From Dryococelus australis (taxonomy: Eukaryota; Arthropoda; Insecta; Phasmatodea; Phasmatidae), in assembly GCA_029891345.1 (NCBI GenBank), contig CM057009.1, positions 289,612,966 through 289,676,965 of the forward strand: a DNA stretch of 64,000 bases. The letters run 5' to 3'. Below are positions 44,168-55,677 of the stretch, piece by piece (the stretch's first letter is position 1; the number at the start of each line of letters is the position of its first letter). The position numbers and the translations under genes were made by a program. The notes under the pieces were generated by a model that was given only the letters and a program-made list of their open reading frames with translations, did no database searches and was not told the DNA's origin.

Positions 44168-44400
44168 AAAATTGTCTGCGTGAAGCCCTAGAACGAGCCG
44201 TAAGTCTGATTGGGTACTGCGTTTTGGGAAAACGTTCCCTACTGGCTAGGGTTGCTGGCCGGCAACTAAGTTACCAGACGCTGACAAGCGATCGGCGTTC
44301 CGGCATGTTATTGGTCAGTGACGCCATTTTACTGGCGCGCGCGGCTGCAGTTCGCGGTTTAACCAGCTGTTTCACTTTTCCACACTTAAGTACGTACTTG
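44168..44400 (+). repeat. Repeat family E, copy 1
   Basis: The segment around TTGGTCAGTGACGCCATTTT, ACTGGCGCGCGCGGCTGCAG and the following 30 bp is matched in inverse orientation at about 63,580-63,870 (CAGCAAAATGGAGTCACTGA). Both are GC-richer than their flanks and have inverted CCAAT and GCCATTTT motifs, which resembles promoter or LTR sequence. The shared frame (LLVSDAILLARAAAVRGL against FLLSDSILLACAAGLSRY) may only reflect DNA similarity. Confidence 0.5.
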
Positions 44401-44401
44401 T

Positions 44402-44640
44402 AAAGTTCGCTGATTCATTTTGACATTTTCTACCTTTCAAAACACGTCCGTTTATGTAAATTTAGCCAACGGCCCACACGATGTTTGACACCTCCTGGAG
44501 AACGGTGTCCAATTGTCGCCTTCCACTGTGACAGCAGGCAACCAATCTTCAGTTGATATCGACATATTTGTACATAGGACTGTAGAGTCTAGCCTGCAGG
44601 TCGCTGAACTCGCGAATTTTTCAGGCGCCACTCTGAAACA
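44402..44640 (+). mobile_element. MITE family B, core type 1
   Basis: The core signatures are CACCTCCTGGAGAACGGTGT, CCTTCCACTGTGACAGCAGG, CAACCAAT, and GTAGAGTCTAGCCTGCAGGT followed by CTCGCGAATTTTTCAGG. The left terminal motif is degraded (AAGTTCGCTGATTCATTTTG). It shares its core with the copies at 47,190, 51,396, 53,538, 57,412 and 63,003. Confidence 0.8.
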
Positions 44641-46044
44641 CTCTGTCTCGAAGATACGATGGGCTTATATCACTGCCGAGTGCACAAAGCCGTCAGCATA
44701 CTGAAGGAACAGCTACGTACTGCGTCAGCTTCAAGTAGCCTACGCCTACAACAAGCATCAGATAATTATCAAAGTCTGAAGATACAAATTAACCCATGTT
44801 CGAGGACGTGTTGCAAATGAAGGATATTTATAGTCGGCATTGTACAAAAGGAAACCAATGATCGATATTTTGAGCGTTTTCCTTCCGAGTGAACGGAGCT
44901 GTTGAAGGTTCTGCATCTCTCATTTGTGAATGGTTAATGCGGACATAAGTAAACACGCTGTAAGTGGTTCAACGGTTGATAGACGCACGCTCGATACAAG
45001 TACAGCACACATAAAATTGTTTAACAAATGCAACACTCGAGCTCGTAAATTTATTCGTGGTTTGGACGGGTTAAGGTGACTCTGTGTTATTTAACGTAAA
45101 TATTCCCAATCACAAGGGACAGGAAAAATTTCGCGAATCAACCCTTTGAATGGTATGCACGTATATACTCGGGTTTACGTTTATATTGAAATGTCTTTGC
45201 TCTTGAAAACACAACTCACAGTTTTATAGTTTTACTACTTCTCTGGACTTCATCGGATCCATGTAAATAATTATAACTAGTCAGCATTCCTGTTATTAAA
45301 AATAAAACAGTTCTTTTTAATAATTTCTCATACGAACCCGCTGGATTGTAAAACCTGTTACATCTTTTGGGACACATTATTTGATACACAGACAACGAGC
45401 GAATTAATTGGCTGAGGCCAGCCGATAATAAACGTTGCAAAGTAATGTAAGCGTGTTTGGTGTAGCCAGGACCAATAGGACGATGGTAAGTGAACAATAG
45501 AGACCAACACAACTGATATTACTGTAGTGGAGAATATAGGAAGCTCACTTCAACCTTGTCTTTAGTGCCGGTAAATATGTGCCATCCTCAAAGAGTTAAT
45601 AATAGAGCAAGCTGAACTTCAAGCATGTGAACATTTCTGTCATATTTGCAATTGTATCACAGATTCCTATACACGCCTAGGTGAACTCAGAGTCAAACAA
45701 CAGATTTGCAAGGAAACAAGCAACGAATTCCGCGCCACCTCGTCTTAGATCGAACTGGCCACACACTGGGGGCTAAAGACAGTGAATAAAAAGCAGCGGC
45801 TCGAAATATACACGGGACCGTGGAGTCGGGCGTTCATGTCGTTTAAAACGCGACGTCTTCATGTCCCTGCCAATTACTCGTTCTTTAGCTGGAGATGGCA
45901 GTTAAACCTCGTCGCTATGAAAATGCAGTAACGTTTTATTTGTTCCCTGAATTGAGCTCGTAAAGAGTGGCAGTCAATTTCGCCGTCGGCTTACGACCTG
46001 TCTCAGTCTGCCGTCCTGCGTCAAGTGTAGTTTATTTGCAGTGC
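44641..46044. other. Unassigned DNA
   Basis: No coding or RNA feature was recognised over 1.4 kb. The minus frame at 45,216-45,512 is not recognised. Confidence 0.45.
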
Positions 46045-46136
46045 CTTCGCACGTTTTTAAACAAACGTTTGAACCAATGTATGACGTATTTGGTTGTTTC
46101 CTAAACAAATAATGTGACATAAGCGTTTTATACTCT

Positions 46137-46320
46137 TGTTAATATAAAAGTATATTAAAATATATTAATGAAATATAATATTAAATAATATATTTTAACA
46201 TTATATAAAATAAAATAATATAATATAATGTTATATGATGAAACATAATTTAATATAATATAGAATAAGATAATACAATACAATACATTATAATAGAAAA
46301 TAGCATAATAAACATAAATG
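46137..46320. repeat. A/T-only simple-sequence array
   Basis: Irregular TAATATA/AAATAATA units make up about 180 bp with almost no G or C. It is likely to be length-variable. Confidence 0.85.
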
Positions 46321-46449
46321 TGAATAAAGTAAACTTTAATTACATTCTCTCTTTAAATTACAATATTTCATTAATTATTAAATATTAAGAAAAAGAAAAA
46401 GAGAACACCTGTGCTGGAAACGCCTAATAAGAAATAGTTATGGCCGCCT

Positions 46450-46735
46450 GTTTTCCACGAAAAGATTTCAGGACTATTTGAACTACAAAACACTCGAGCT
46501 CAGATCCACTTTTGTGATTGGATGATTTCAAATGTCAAGCAATGGAGGCGTCTGCCCACTAGTCACGGAAACTCACTGTCGTAGTTACCTATCTCCGATT
46601 GGTCCAGTCAGGTAACGAACTGTGTCCAGACAAAGACACGTGGCCACTAACCAAAAGAAAACTTCACGTGTGCTATAGGATATTGTAATCTAGCCTTCCC
46701 GTAAATCTTTTCCCGGAAAACCGGTGGCCCCACAA
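46450..46735. mobile_element. MITE family B, core type 2
   Basis: The core signatures are TTTTGTGATTGGATGATTTC, GGAGGCGTCTGCCCACTAGTC, CGATTGGTCCAGTCAGGTAA, GACACGTGGCCACTAACCAA and GATATTGTAATCTAGCCTTCC. They match the copies at 48,845, 54,738 and 56,470. Two CCAAT motifs (inverted ATTGG) lie about 100 bp apart. Confidence 0.7.
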
Positions 46736-46880
46736 AAAGAGTTATTAATGGAAAATATTACTGAGTGAGCTCGAGCATGGTGATTTGTTCCTTTCGTTTA
46801 ATTTTCCTATTCATAGCCAAGCTTTGCGTGCATGAGGTGGAACTTTCGCAGGGCTTCAGATGATTTTTAAGTGACCATGA

Positions 46881-47189
46881 ATTGATTACAAAGATTCGCC
46901 GTACTGTATTGTGTGAGTAACGCACGCTGCTTTTAAGAACGGCCACCCCCCCCCTCCCCCCGACGTCCTACGTCGTGTACATTAAAGCGGGCTTATGGGA
47001 TCCACGTAATATTCTGCGGCCGGTGTTTCTCTGCGTCGCCGATGCGGAAAATTTATCGCCGCGTGGCGTGGTCAAAACTTTTTGAGTGCGTTGTAGTTTT
47101 ACTGACAGTTAACACTTTCAGCGTAGTGCCCGTATGCCATGCAGTCAACGATTTATTAATGTTTGTTATGCCTTACATCAGTAAGGAAT
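46881..47189. other. Unassigned spacer with a C-rich tract
   Basis: A C-rich tract lies at 46,946-46,962. No other feature was recognised. Confidence 0.45.
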
Positions 47190-47434
47190 TAATAGAGACC
47201 TGAAGAATTCGTAGATTCATTTTGGGACAAGCTAGAATTCAAAACACGTGAGTTTATATAACTTATGCCAATGGTCCACGCTGTTTTTTGAGACCCCCTG
47301 GAGAACGGTGTCAAATTGTCACCTTCCACTGTGACAGCAGGCAACCAATGTGTAGTTGATATCGGCATATTTGTGCATAAGGCTGTAGTCTCTAGCCTGC
47401 AGGTAATTGAACTCACGAATTTTCAGGACTCTAG
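47190..47434 (+). mobile_element. MITE family B, core type 1
   Basis: The ends are TAGAGACCTGAAGAATTCGT and CACGAATTTTCAGGACTCTA. The core has CCCCTGGAGAACGGTGTCAA, CACTGTGACAGCAGGCAACC and TTTATATAACTT, a TATA-like motif. TA dinucleotides at both ends would fit a Tc1/mariner-type target duplication. Confidence 0.85.
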
Positions 47435-47574
47435 AAATGAGCCTCCGATGGTAAAAATGTTTTTTAAGTATTAAGTGTAGCTAAAACAAATAGTTCGATC
47501 ATAAAATACATGACATAATGATAGATTGATAAAAACTATGCAATATATCCGCGAACTATATTGCACTTACAGGT

Positions 47575-47940
47575 AAGGACAGGAAAATTTCGCGTTTTGA
47601 ACGAGCTGCAGGTTATACTCCACTGTGTTAAATATTGTTAGGGATAGGAACATTTTGCGAGTTCATTTAAGGACAAGATAGACGTCAAACACGTGTACAC
47701 TGAAGTTCAATTTGCAATTGGATCGCAGTTTATTAGACACTCCCTGGACGACTCTGAGCCAATAGCATACTTGCAAGGAAGCAAGCAGCGAGTGCCATAC
47801 TGCCAGGTGTACGGTAACACTGTGGTTACTATGCGAGGCAGCAGCCAATGAACAAACATCTGACGCTCGGGTATACACATGAATGTGGAGTCTAGCCTAC
47901 AGGTCATTGAACTCGCGAATTTTCCTATCCATGCATATTG
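47575..47940. mobile_element. MITE family B, diverged or composite copy
   Basis: The outer parts resemble family B (GGACAGGAAAATTTCGCG, ATTTTGCGAGTTCATTTAAGG, and on the right GGAGTCTAGCCTACAGGTCA followed by TTGAACTCGCGAATTTTCC). The core is different, with GACACTCCCTGGACGACTCT and GAGCCAATAGCATACTTGC. Two nested or adjacent partial copies are likely. Confidence 0.55.
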
Positions 47941-48514
47941 TGGAGCCTCATATTTCTGTCTGTTTGCTGCTGTCCCAATGTGTAGCCAGTTTCACCTTAG
48001 ACCAGGTAGCACGGGATTCGGTGCTGGTTTACTTACTGGCCTGTTAATGGCTCAGAGTTTACCTGGATTTATTTTAAATATGGCGATTTAATTGTAAACA
48101 CAAAATATATGCATATCTGCTTGAAGTCTAAATTGACCTAAAATGAATTTGCGAAATTTTCCAGTCTCTTAGTTACAGTTGGCCACACCCTCTGACACGG
48201 CGGGTCAATAACACACGTTTGTTGACACAACTGCTGAGTTCTGTGTGAACAAGTGAAGTTAGGCAAAAACAAGTAAAAATGTTCTCTCTACTGGCTCATA
48301 CACACGTATGACATCTAGCAGTTCGGGGGAAAAAAAATGATTTCGATGAAGATTTTCGACAAGTATATTTCAGTAAGAAGAGCTAGAAGTTAGTCGCCGA
48401 TATTCACGACAGAATGATAATCAGTTCTATTGGCTTCTGCATTCTCATTTCCAATCGTCCTATTGGCGCACACAACACTGGACACGCATACTGTAGTGCA
48501 CAATGTTCAATCAT

Positions 48515-48625
48515 AAGGACCTGCAAAATCCGCGTTATTATCTGGCATCAGGCTAAACTTCACAATACTCTATGTACTCTAGCCGGCGTCGTTTCTCCAT
48601 TGGCTGCAGCCTAGACGCGGAGTCG
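48515..48625. mobile_element. MITE family B, core type 3, left fragment
   Basis: AAGGACCTGCAAAATCCGCG, TTATCTGGCATCAGGCTAAA, CTATGTACTCTAGCCGGCG and CTCCATTGGCTGCAGCC match the left half of core type 3. The right terminus was not identified. Confidence 0.55.
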
Positions 48626-48844
48626 CGCACTTTCCGACTGCACAGCACGTGATTCGGGCACATTATTGTGAAGTGTTCAGTCATTGCCACAGACGTGCCC
48701 AGGGCGTGTCACATAAATTTGTGGTCCAATGACAAACGTAAAGCACAGGTACGTGTGTTTGTATAATAACACGTAGTTAAAACTGTTAATTGAGTGATTT
48801 GCCCTTTTATTTACGCTGACGTGACACTACTTCGTAGAAAATCT

Positions 48845-49142
48845 TATGATTAGGGACTCCTGATTATCGCGAGAAAAAAAATCTCGCGACGTGACGAATT
48901 TCATAACACTGATTTCAGATCCACGTTCCTGATTGGATGATCTGGGTGTTACGCATCTTGGGTGCCTGCCCGTAAATCACCGACGTGCAGTCTTGGAGTA
49001 CCGTTGTTCTGATTGGCCAGTCAAGTAATTAAAGGTCTTCTCACAGAGACACGACACCAATAATCAAAATAAAACTGCTGCTATGTCCGTAAGGTATTGA
49101 AACCTATCATGTGCGGTAATTATTCCACGAAATTTGGGCGCC
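48845..49142. mobile_element. MITE family B, core type 2
   Basis: The copy begins TTAGGGACTCCTGATTATCG, contains a TCGCGAGAAAAAAAATCTCGCGA palindrome near 48,877, and runs through TTCCTGATTGGATGATCTGG, GGTGCCTGCCCGTAAATCAC, TCTGATTGGCCAGTCAAGTA, TCTTCTCACAGAGACACGAC to CCACGAAATTTGGGC. It is the cleanest type 2 copy with 56,470. Confidence 0.7.
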
Positions 49143-50726
49143 CCTGCTAATGATGAAGACTGCTGCTAGAGTAATATTACTTCGCCCGTGTCTACAAAGT
49201 TACGGGAAAATACCAAACATCACAGCTGAATTCAGGTGATGTAATATCAAGGCGGTCGCGCTCAAAGTGCTAAAATGTACCCCGCGGAAGTATGGCAAAA
49301 TTTCTTTTTTTCGTTTTGGTCGTTCGTTTTCCATACTGCTTTAATCAAACTAATTTGAAGAAAAAAATTATATCGCCACCAGTCCAATTGATAAAATATT
49401 TAATCATAAGTTAGTGGATATATTCCAGGACCGTTCTAGACATCAATGTGTTGCCGGGTTTTAAGGGCGAGCGAGCATTTTTTTAAATTTCAATACCTTG
49501 AATTAACTTTAGCCATTCCTGCACAGGATGCTGGCGGTTTGTTTGGGTAATATTAATCAGCTCATTTTTTTTTTAAATAACCCATGTTTTATGGCGGAAA
49601 GATCAGTGAAGCTAACTTGAATGTAACCGAACTTTCATGTGATAACGACACACATACATGTGTCGTACCGAGAAACCCAGCTGAACACGATATCAAATAG
49701 GCGGCTGTGATTAGCAGCATGTTGGAATGCTTTGTGTCATTCATAGGTTAGTATCATACTTGCTAGGCGGTAGCTCAGCTTGTAGGGATAAATGTGTGCG
49801 TCTACAGTGATATTCAGCTATGATGTTCACTCAAAATATCTTCCGAACCGCTGAAGGTATCGAAATTTTGATTTCGAATTCGTAAATGGCACTGCGGGGC
49901 TCATAATACTCCGTCCACGTCAGCTCCGAAACCTAATTAATTACTGAGATAACAATATCAAATTTGGTTTTTTAAATGGGACTGAGCACATTTCTCTAAA
50001 TAGCATAATATATTATTAAGCGGCAAGTTCAGTGACGTGACGTTTTCATAGGTGTATGCATTTGACTGTAGCTGTAGCGGGATAGGTTGCATCATCCGCT
50101 GGGAGATATTACCTTGGTATGGACTGTGAATCGGGCACGATAACTAGGTGAATATATTGTGATCAAGCAATTAATATAAACTTAAATAGATGTTTTATTT
50201 GTCTCCAACAACAACAGCCCAAACAAACAACATTTCGCATGCGTTTGATACCTGCGCTACTATATCACTAGCAGTTGCGTTTCTTGTGTAGGAACACTCC
50301 GCTGTAGATATTCCCTCGCAACTTCATTTTACCGTTAAATTTGAACTTTTAAATCACTATTCTGTACATCTCAAATAAAAATATATAATTCGTTAATAAT
50401 TGTGTCATTTTTGAATAGCTATAATGCAGTAGCTGCAATGCCATCTAATGGGTAGATAACCGGGAACGTGATATTATTGACAAAATAATACCATATATTT
50501 ACACAATATTTTGTACATTGTTGAAGGTAGCTACTAATAGGACAAAAAATATTCAGAGAGTAAAACATTATTTCGATACGGACTGCGATAAGGGATTAAG
50601 TGACTAGTGATGTGTTAACTTTTCCAGTCACAAGCAAATATTTCATTTTTGTAGTTGCATTCAACAGAATTTTTGTTGAACGCAACAATAAAATAAATGC
50701 AACTGTCAAATAAAAACGAATTTTTA
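49143..50726. other. Unassigned DNA
   Basis: No gene was found. ACAGGATGCTGGCG at 49,524 recurs at 57,782 with similar following sequence, so an old shared repeat is probable. The rest is A+T-rich and unremarkable. Confidence 0.45.
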
Positions 50727-51008
50727 AAGACCTGGAAATCTCGAGGGTTAATTTGGCAGCAAGCTAGACTCCACAATCCTATGTGTACTCGAGCCTCTGT
50801 TAGTTGTACATTGGCTGGTGCTCCAGTTTAACCCCAGGCAAGATGGCATGGGATTTGGTCATTTTTTTTCCTTGCAGGTTAGTTATTGGCTCAAATTCGA
50901 CTAGGGCGTGTCTTACAAACCGCGATCCAATTGAAAAAGGTATTCAAATGCACATAATTTTGGAGTCTAGCTTGTCCTCAAATGAATTCGTGAAATTTCC
51001 GGTTATAT
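50727..51008. mobile_element. MITE family B, core type 3
   Basis: AAAGACCTGGAAATCTCGAG and AAGCTAGACTCCACAATCCT begin it, and GGAGTCTAGCTTGTCCTCAA and ATGAATTCGTGAAATTTCC end it. The core contains ACATTGGCTGGTGCTCCAG and TTATTGGCTCAAATTCGAC, two inverted CCAAT motifs. Confidence 0.65.
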
Positions 51009-51395
51009 ACTAACTATCTGAGCCCATACCGTTTTTCTGTCGTATCAAGTGTATTTAAAAATCGTGCAAATATTAAAAATCGCAATTTAGAGCTTGCTTA
51101 CGCAGTTCTTCTGAAGAGTTACGAGAAAAGTCAAACCGTAGATTCGTACTTACATCTGTGGGCTTTCATCGCGTATAATGAATACCCGCGCTTACAGATC
51201 TAAGGAATGTGTGACGACGGAAGCAATGCATGCCGGTTCAGCGTCTTGGACGTATGAGCCATGGAGCTCGGAGCACGCGTGCTGTTATCGCCCGTATCTC
51301 CATGCCACGAAAGTGAAAAAAAAAAAATGGGTCCCATTTGATTATAGAGGCTAAATATAGAAATCGTTCTGGTGTTGCCAATTCTTGAGCCATAA

Positions 51396-51641
51396 ATAGA
51401 GACCTGAAAAATTAGCGAGGTCAATGACCTACAGGCTAGACTCTGCAGTCTTATGTGCAAATATGCCGATATCAGCTGCACATTGGTTGTCTGCTGTCAC
51501 AGTGGAAGGCGACAATTTTACACCGTTCCCCAGGAGGTGTAAACCATCGTGAGGACCAATGTCTTAAGTTATATAAACGCACGTGTTTTAAATTCTAGCT
51601 TGTCCCAAAATGAATCCGCGAATTCTCCAGGTCCCTGGCCA
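51396..51641 (-). mobile_element. MITE family B, core type 1, inverted
   Basis: The left end is TAGAGACCTGAAAAATTAGC. The core reads GCTGTCACAGTGGAAGGCGA, TTCCCCAGGAGGTGTAAACC and GTTATATAAACGCACGTG, the inverse of other type 1 copies. The right end is CCGCGAATTCTCCAGGTCCC. Confidence 0.8.
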
Positions 51642-52340
51642 TAAAATATATTCATAATTAACTGTTGAAATATGTTTTTCCACAGGTCATAGTGTACCTC
51701 TCAGATAATTGATTAACTGAAATATCAGTGCAGAACACTTATCGGTTTAACGTATGGGACAAATGAGAATTAATTTTGTATTACCTTCTGGAAATTACTA
51801 CGGAAGCAACAGTAGTACAATAAGTCAAAATATAATGATTTCCAAAATATCATAAATGATGTTCTATGCCTAAAAAAAGTCACATTTATGAACAATCATC
51901 TCAAATATAAGTAAAACAAAAAAAAAATATTAATGCATAATGGCACCCATCTCTCCCCTTTAACGCGTTTGGTCACGCGTTAATTTGTGATCAGAAGTGT
52001 TGCAATCGTGTAATATTTTGGTATTAAATGTTCTTTTGTCTGCTGTCCATTTTAAAAACAGTGAACAAAGTTCAGCGTTAATATAGTCGTTACCATCAGT
52101 CATTCATAAACAAGAGGCGTGGAAACTTTCACAACAAATCATGTTACCCGTTAGAAGACTATCAAGACATTGGGTACTAATTCCTCGCTGTGTACAGTAC
52201 TGGACATAAATTCCCTTCGTATGTAACACATCTACGATCGTGGACACAGTGACTGAACGGGTTAAAGCCACTTCATGTGCCGCATTCCATACATATAGGG
52301 CACTGTAATTGAAAGAGTTAATGATGTAATAGCTATATAT
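51642..52340. other. Unassigned A+T-rich spacer
   Basis: Nothing recognised. Confidence 0.45.
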
Positions 52341-52611
52341 GCTGTTCAAGGTAAAATTACTTTTAAAAGTCCATGAAGGCCTACTTGTATGTAGGTCGTG
52401 TATGATTCCACCGTATGTATAATTAACATTTTCTTGGGCCTGATCACTTTATTTATGTGACGGTCAAGGGAAACTGAGAAACTATTTGAAAAGTAAATAT
52501 TTTAGAAAAATTGCTAATTCTGACACTTATATGCATTAAAACAAACAGACAGCCAATTAAATAGTTCCAGCAATCACAAAGGTATACTTAACAAGTTTGA
52601 TTCAATACTAT
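52341..52611. mobile_element. MITE family A, truncated copy
   Basis: The left end GCTGTTCAAGGTAAAATTAC and the interior TTGGGCCTGATCACTTTATT and GACGGTCAAGGGAAACTGAG follow the family. The right half is missing and a complete copy follows at once, giving a head-to-tail pair like that at 18,288-19,420. Confidence 0.75.
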
Positions 52612-53027
52612 AGGCTATTCACGATAAAATGAGCACTTTTGAAAGCACTGTTTGAGATCTACTTTTATACACGTTGTGTATCCTTCCGCCTTATGTAAAA
52701 TTAACATATAATGGGCCTCGTCACTTTATTCATGCGTCTGTCAAGTGAAACTGAAATTATTAGAAGAATAATTATTTTACATATCTGCTCATTTTTACAC
52801 TTCGATGCATTAGAACAACAGAAAGCGAACTAAGTAATTTAAGTTATCAGAAATGCATGCTTTGCACTATTTGTTCGGCGTTAAGGAACGGAACTACTTC
52901 ACATCCGTCGTTACCAACATTACTGGGCGCATGTCACTCAGTGCGCCCGTTAAATTATATGCAGGTAGAAGTAGTGACATTTGCCAAAGGTTGATTTTAA
53001 AAGTGCTGACTTCGTCGTGAATTGCCT
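52612..53027. mobile_element. MITE family A, complete copy
   Basis: The ends are AGGCTATTCACGATAAAATG and GACTTCGTCGTGAATTGCCT. The interior signatures are TAATGGGCCTCGTCACTTTA, TTCATGCGTCTGTCAAGTGA, ACTTCGATGCATTAGAACAA and TTACTGGGCGCATGTCACTC. Closest to copies 1 and 3. Confidence 0.85.
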
Positions 53028-53537
53028 TTAAGACCACTTGTACAACTTGAAGGGCAGAACTGAAGTCGACGACCGCTGTTCGCGTGAACTGAGGCGTGGT
53101 TGGAAGAGCTCTATGGGGAACTGCAACACCTTAGTGCGGCGCACCTGCTCCGTATTGATCCAGCGATCTCTATAAAGACAAATAAAAGAAGAGTAAGCAC
53201 GCTACCGCGAGTCTTGGGAACGTCGTTTGCGTTTCTGTGGCGAAGTGCGAGGAGTTGGTTTCATTACGTCGTGACAGTGTTCCCGATGGAGTCAAGGTGC
53301 GCGCGATATCTCGGCTCTGTTATAATTCCGCGCGTCTTCGGTGGACGAGGTCGCTGAACTGCGTCATCCTTGCAGCACGGTACAAATCCCGGTTTAACAA
53401 GTTGAAAAATCTGTACACGTGTGAAGACGTTGAAGACAAACATGTTTTGATGAATAGAGACGTACAGATTTCGTGCTGGTATAAGCTAACATTCTATACC
53501 TCACTGCCCTATACCTACCTGAGCGTAATTCGTGATG
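53028..53537. other. Unassigned, moderately GC-rich DNA
   Basis: Two overlapping plus frames (53,100-53,357 and 53,237-53,548) are open through a GC-richer stretch. I recognise no domain in either. A degraded gene or transposon exon is possible. Confidence 0.35.
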
Positions 53538-54075
53538 GATCTGAATAATTCGCTGATTCATTTTGGATCAAACTAGAATTTAGAGTACGTGCATTTATAA
53601 AACTTTAGCTAGAGCTAGTGATTTTTCGCAAAAAAATAAAATGAGTAGATCTTTGACTTCAATACTATAAGCACAGAGCAGCAGTTTGTGTATTGCCATT
53701 GGTTGCCGTCTGCTTGTGAAAGTGTTTTCATATTTGACCTGGCCACTTAGAATTCGGATACATCGGCACGGCTCATATGTGATTCGTGTGCAGACACTTA
53801 ACACTTATCAAAAAGTAATTTACCCAATCAAGTAGACAAACGACCATACAGTGTTTTGAAACATATCTTGTCTTGAAATCTTTTCGCGAAATTTCACTAC
53901 CCCTAATTTTAGCCATTGGTCCACGCGGTGTTTGACACCTCCTGGAGAACGGTGTCCAATTGTCGCCTTCCACTGTCACAGCAGGCAACCAATGATCAGT
54001 TAGTATCAGCATATTTGTACATAAGACTGTAGTGTCCAACCTGCAGGTAATTGACCTAGCGAATTTTTCAGATCT
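53538..54075 (+). mobile_element. MITE family B, core type 1, split by a second MITE
   Basis: The left arm (TTCGCTGATTCATTTTGGAT, CGTGCATTTATAAAACTTTAGC) stops at about 53,608 and the right arm resumes at about 53,908 (TTTTAGCCATTGGTCCACGC, CACCTCCTGGAGAACGGTG, GACCTAGCGAATTTTTCAG). The 300-bp insert has its own inverted ends (TAGTGATTTTTCGCAAAA; TTTTCGCGAAATTTCACTA). TTTAGC is present at both junctions and may be a target duplication. Confidence 0.75.
53618..53902. mobile_element. Small MITE nested in a family B copy
   Basis: TAGTGATTTTTCGCAAAAAA at the left and TTCGCGAAATTTCACTA at the right form imperfect terminal inverted repeats. The interior includes GCCATTGGTTGCCGTCTGC, again a CCAAT-type motif. 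The end sequence TTTCGCGAAAT is reminiscent of the family B ends. Confidence 0.6.
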
Positions 54076-54189
54076 TTAGTGATATTATTTGCCACCTGCA
54101 ACTATTTGGCGTCATATAATTGAGTGACCACTTTACTAGATATTGGGTGCCCCACTGTTGAGCCTTTACTATTTGCTAAACGGATCTTT

Positions 54190-54298
54190 GCGGCTGCTAC
54201 ACACATTGCCGGGCAATGACAGATGTCAAACATGTATGCAAAATTTTGGAGTTCAGTATGGAACCATAAAATAACGCGAATTTTGCAGGGGTCTCTTG
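54190..54298. mobile_element. MITE family B, core type 3, right fragment
   Basis: CATGTATGCAAAATTTTGGA and AAAATAACGCGAATTTTGCAGGGGTCTC match the right half of type 3. The left part is degraded. Confidence 0.5.
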
Positions 54299-54467
54299 TT
54301 GGGGGACCGAATATTCCGCTTAATCGCTATGTACCAGGACGGACGTCACGTATAAACTTATTTTTTTCTGGCGTTGTGATTGGGCTGCCGTTCTTGAAAC
54401 ACGACTTGTGTAACTGCACACCCGTAATAAATAGAAAGCACCTTCGCGACCGAGTCATGGATAGAGA

Positions 54468-54737
54468 CCCGAGAATTTCGCGGGTTCATTTATAGACAAG
54501 TTGGAATTCACACACTTGTACGTTCATGCTACTTTTGTAATTGGTCGACGTGTTGTTTACACCCCCCTGGAGATAAATGAGCCAATAACCAACATGCAAT
54601 AAATTGTGCGCCTGACCACCGCTTTTTACTACCACAACAATCAACCAATACAGAGTTGATAACTGTAAGTGAGTATATAAGACTGTAGAGACTAGTCTAC
54701 AGGTAACTGAACTTGCAAATTTCTCGGGTCTCTAGTC
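54468..54737 (+). mobile_element. MITE family B, intermediate core
   Basis: The ends TAGAGACCCGAGAATTTCGC and AATTTCTCGGGTCTCTA are well-matched inverted repeats with TA at both borders. The core shares GACTGTAGAGACTAGTCTAC and TTGGTCGACGTGTTGTTTAC with other copies but has its own GAGCCAATAACCAACATGC. Confidence 0.75.
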
Positions 54738-55110
54738 ATGGATGCAGACCCTATTATTCTGCGTAATAAAACGTCAACAGGCTGGACTTGACAACACTCG
54801 AGGAGAGGTTATTTGCTTATTGTCCATTACCACAGTCAGAGAACATTATTCTGTTCACAAAAAGCTATTGCCAGAAAATACACAGGTCAAGTCTAAGGGT
54901 AGTTTAAATCGCGTAATTTCCCTGTCGCTATCGATCGGATGTTTCTTAATGTTATGCGTCTTAGGTGCCTGTCTGCGAATCACAAACTTTCATTCCTGGA
55001 ATAACCTACTCCTGACTCGCCCAGTCAAATACAAAACTGTCTTCTGACGAAGACACGTGGCCGAAACACAAAGAAAACTGCCGGTTTACAGGTGGGATAT
55101 TGAACTCTAT
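54738..55110. mobile_element. MITE family B, core type 2
   Basis: CATGGATGCAGACCCTATTA starts it. The core has GTTATGCGTCTTAGGTGCCT, GTCTGCGAATCACAAACTTT, TCTTCTGACGAAGACACGTG and GGTGGGATATTGAACTC, matching 48,845 and 56,470. It directly follows the preceding B element. Confidence 0.65.
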
Positions 55111-55677
55111 AATGGGCGGAACTCTTCGCAAAAAAAAAAAAAAACTGACTTCCGTACTCATAAAGAAACGAGACCAATGACAGAAGGGAACCTGTGTACG
55201 TACACGTCTGATTTTGAAATGTATCGTACACGGAACTCTGCTGACGAAATTCAGACTCCATTCGAATGAGTCAACATCTGGGAAAATATAAATATGAAAC
55301 ATCGAGGAACCCTGCAATTTCCGCTACGCATCTCCCTCAGATAAAATTGAAGCAGTTTTCACCTTTCCCTCTCCGCTATTCGCCCCCCCCCCCCCAAGCC
55401 ACTTCTACTCAGGGGCCGGAAATTGCACATTTCGTAGAGACGGGTGAGCGAGCGCAGGGACACGGCAGTATTTCCTGCGTCCACCATCAGGGGAGATGTC
55501 AGCACTGATTGCTGGATTTCCGTCGGTTACTTCCAAGGATCAGCGGATAGTCGCCCATCTCAAACAATTTCGTCACAACACCAAACTGTTGATTTTCAGT
55601 TACGCCCTTTTGACATGAATGTCTTTCAATTTGCGACCTCAGTGGGGGGCAATCTAGAAAATCCAATGATAAAAAAA
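55111..55677. other. Unassigned DNA with a 13-base C run
   Basis: The run is at 55,383-55,395. Several short frames cross it; none is recognised. Confidence 0.45.

Larger units (their letters stand above)
46045..46880. repeat. Repeat family C, copy 2, carrying an AT-rich array and a MITE
   Basis: The left part (GTATGACGTATTTGGTTGTTTCC, 46,078) and the right part (GGTGGAACTTTCGCAGGGCTTC, 46,837) match copy 1. The middle is enlarged by the TAATA-rich array and a B-family MITE. Confidence 0.6.

Noticed and set aside
46137..46320. AT-rich array as a replication origin or matrix attachment region
   Set aside because: Composition alone is not evidence; it sits inside a repeat copy and is simply a simple-sequence array.
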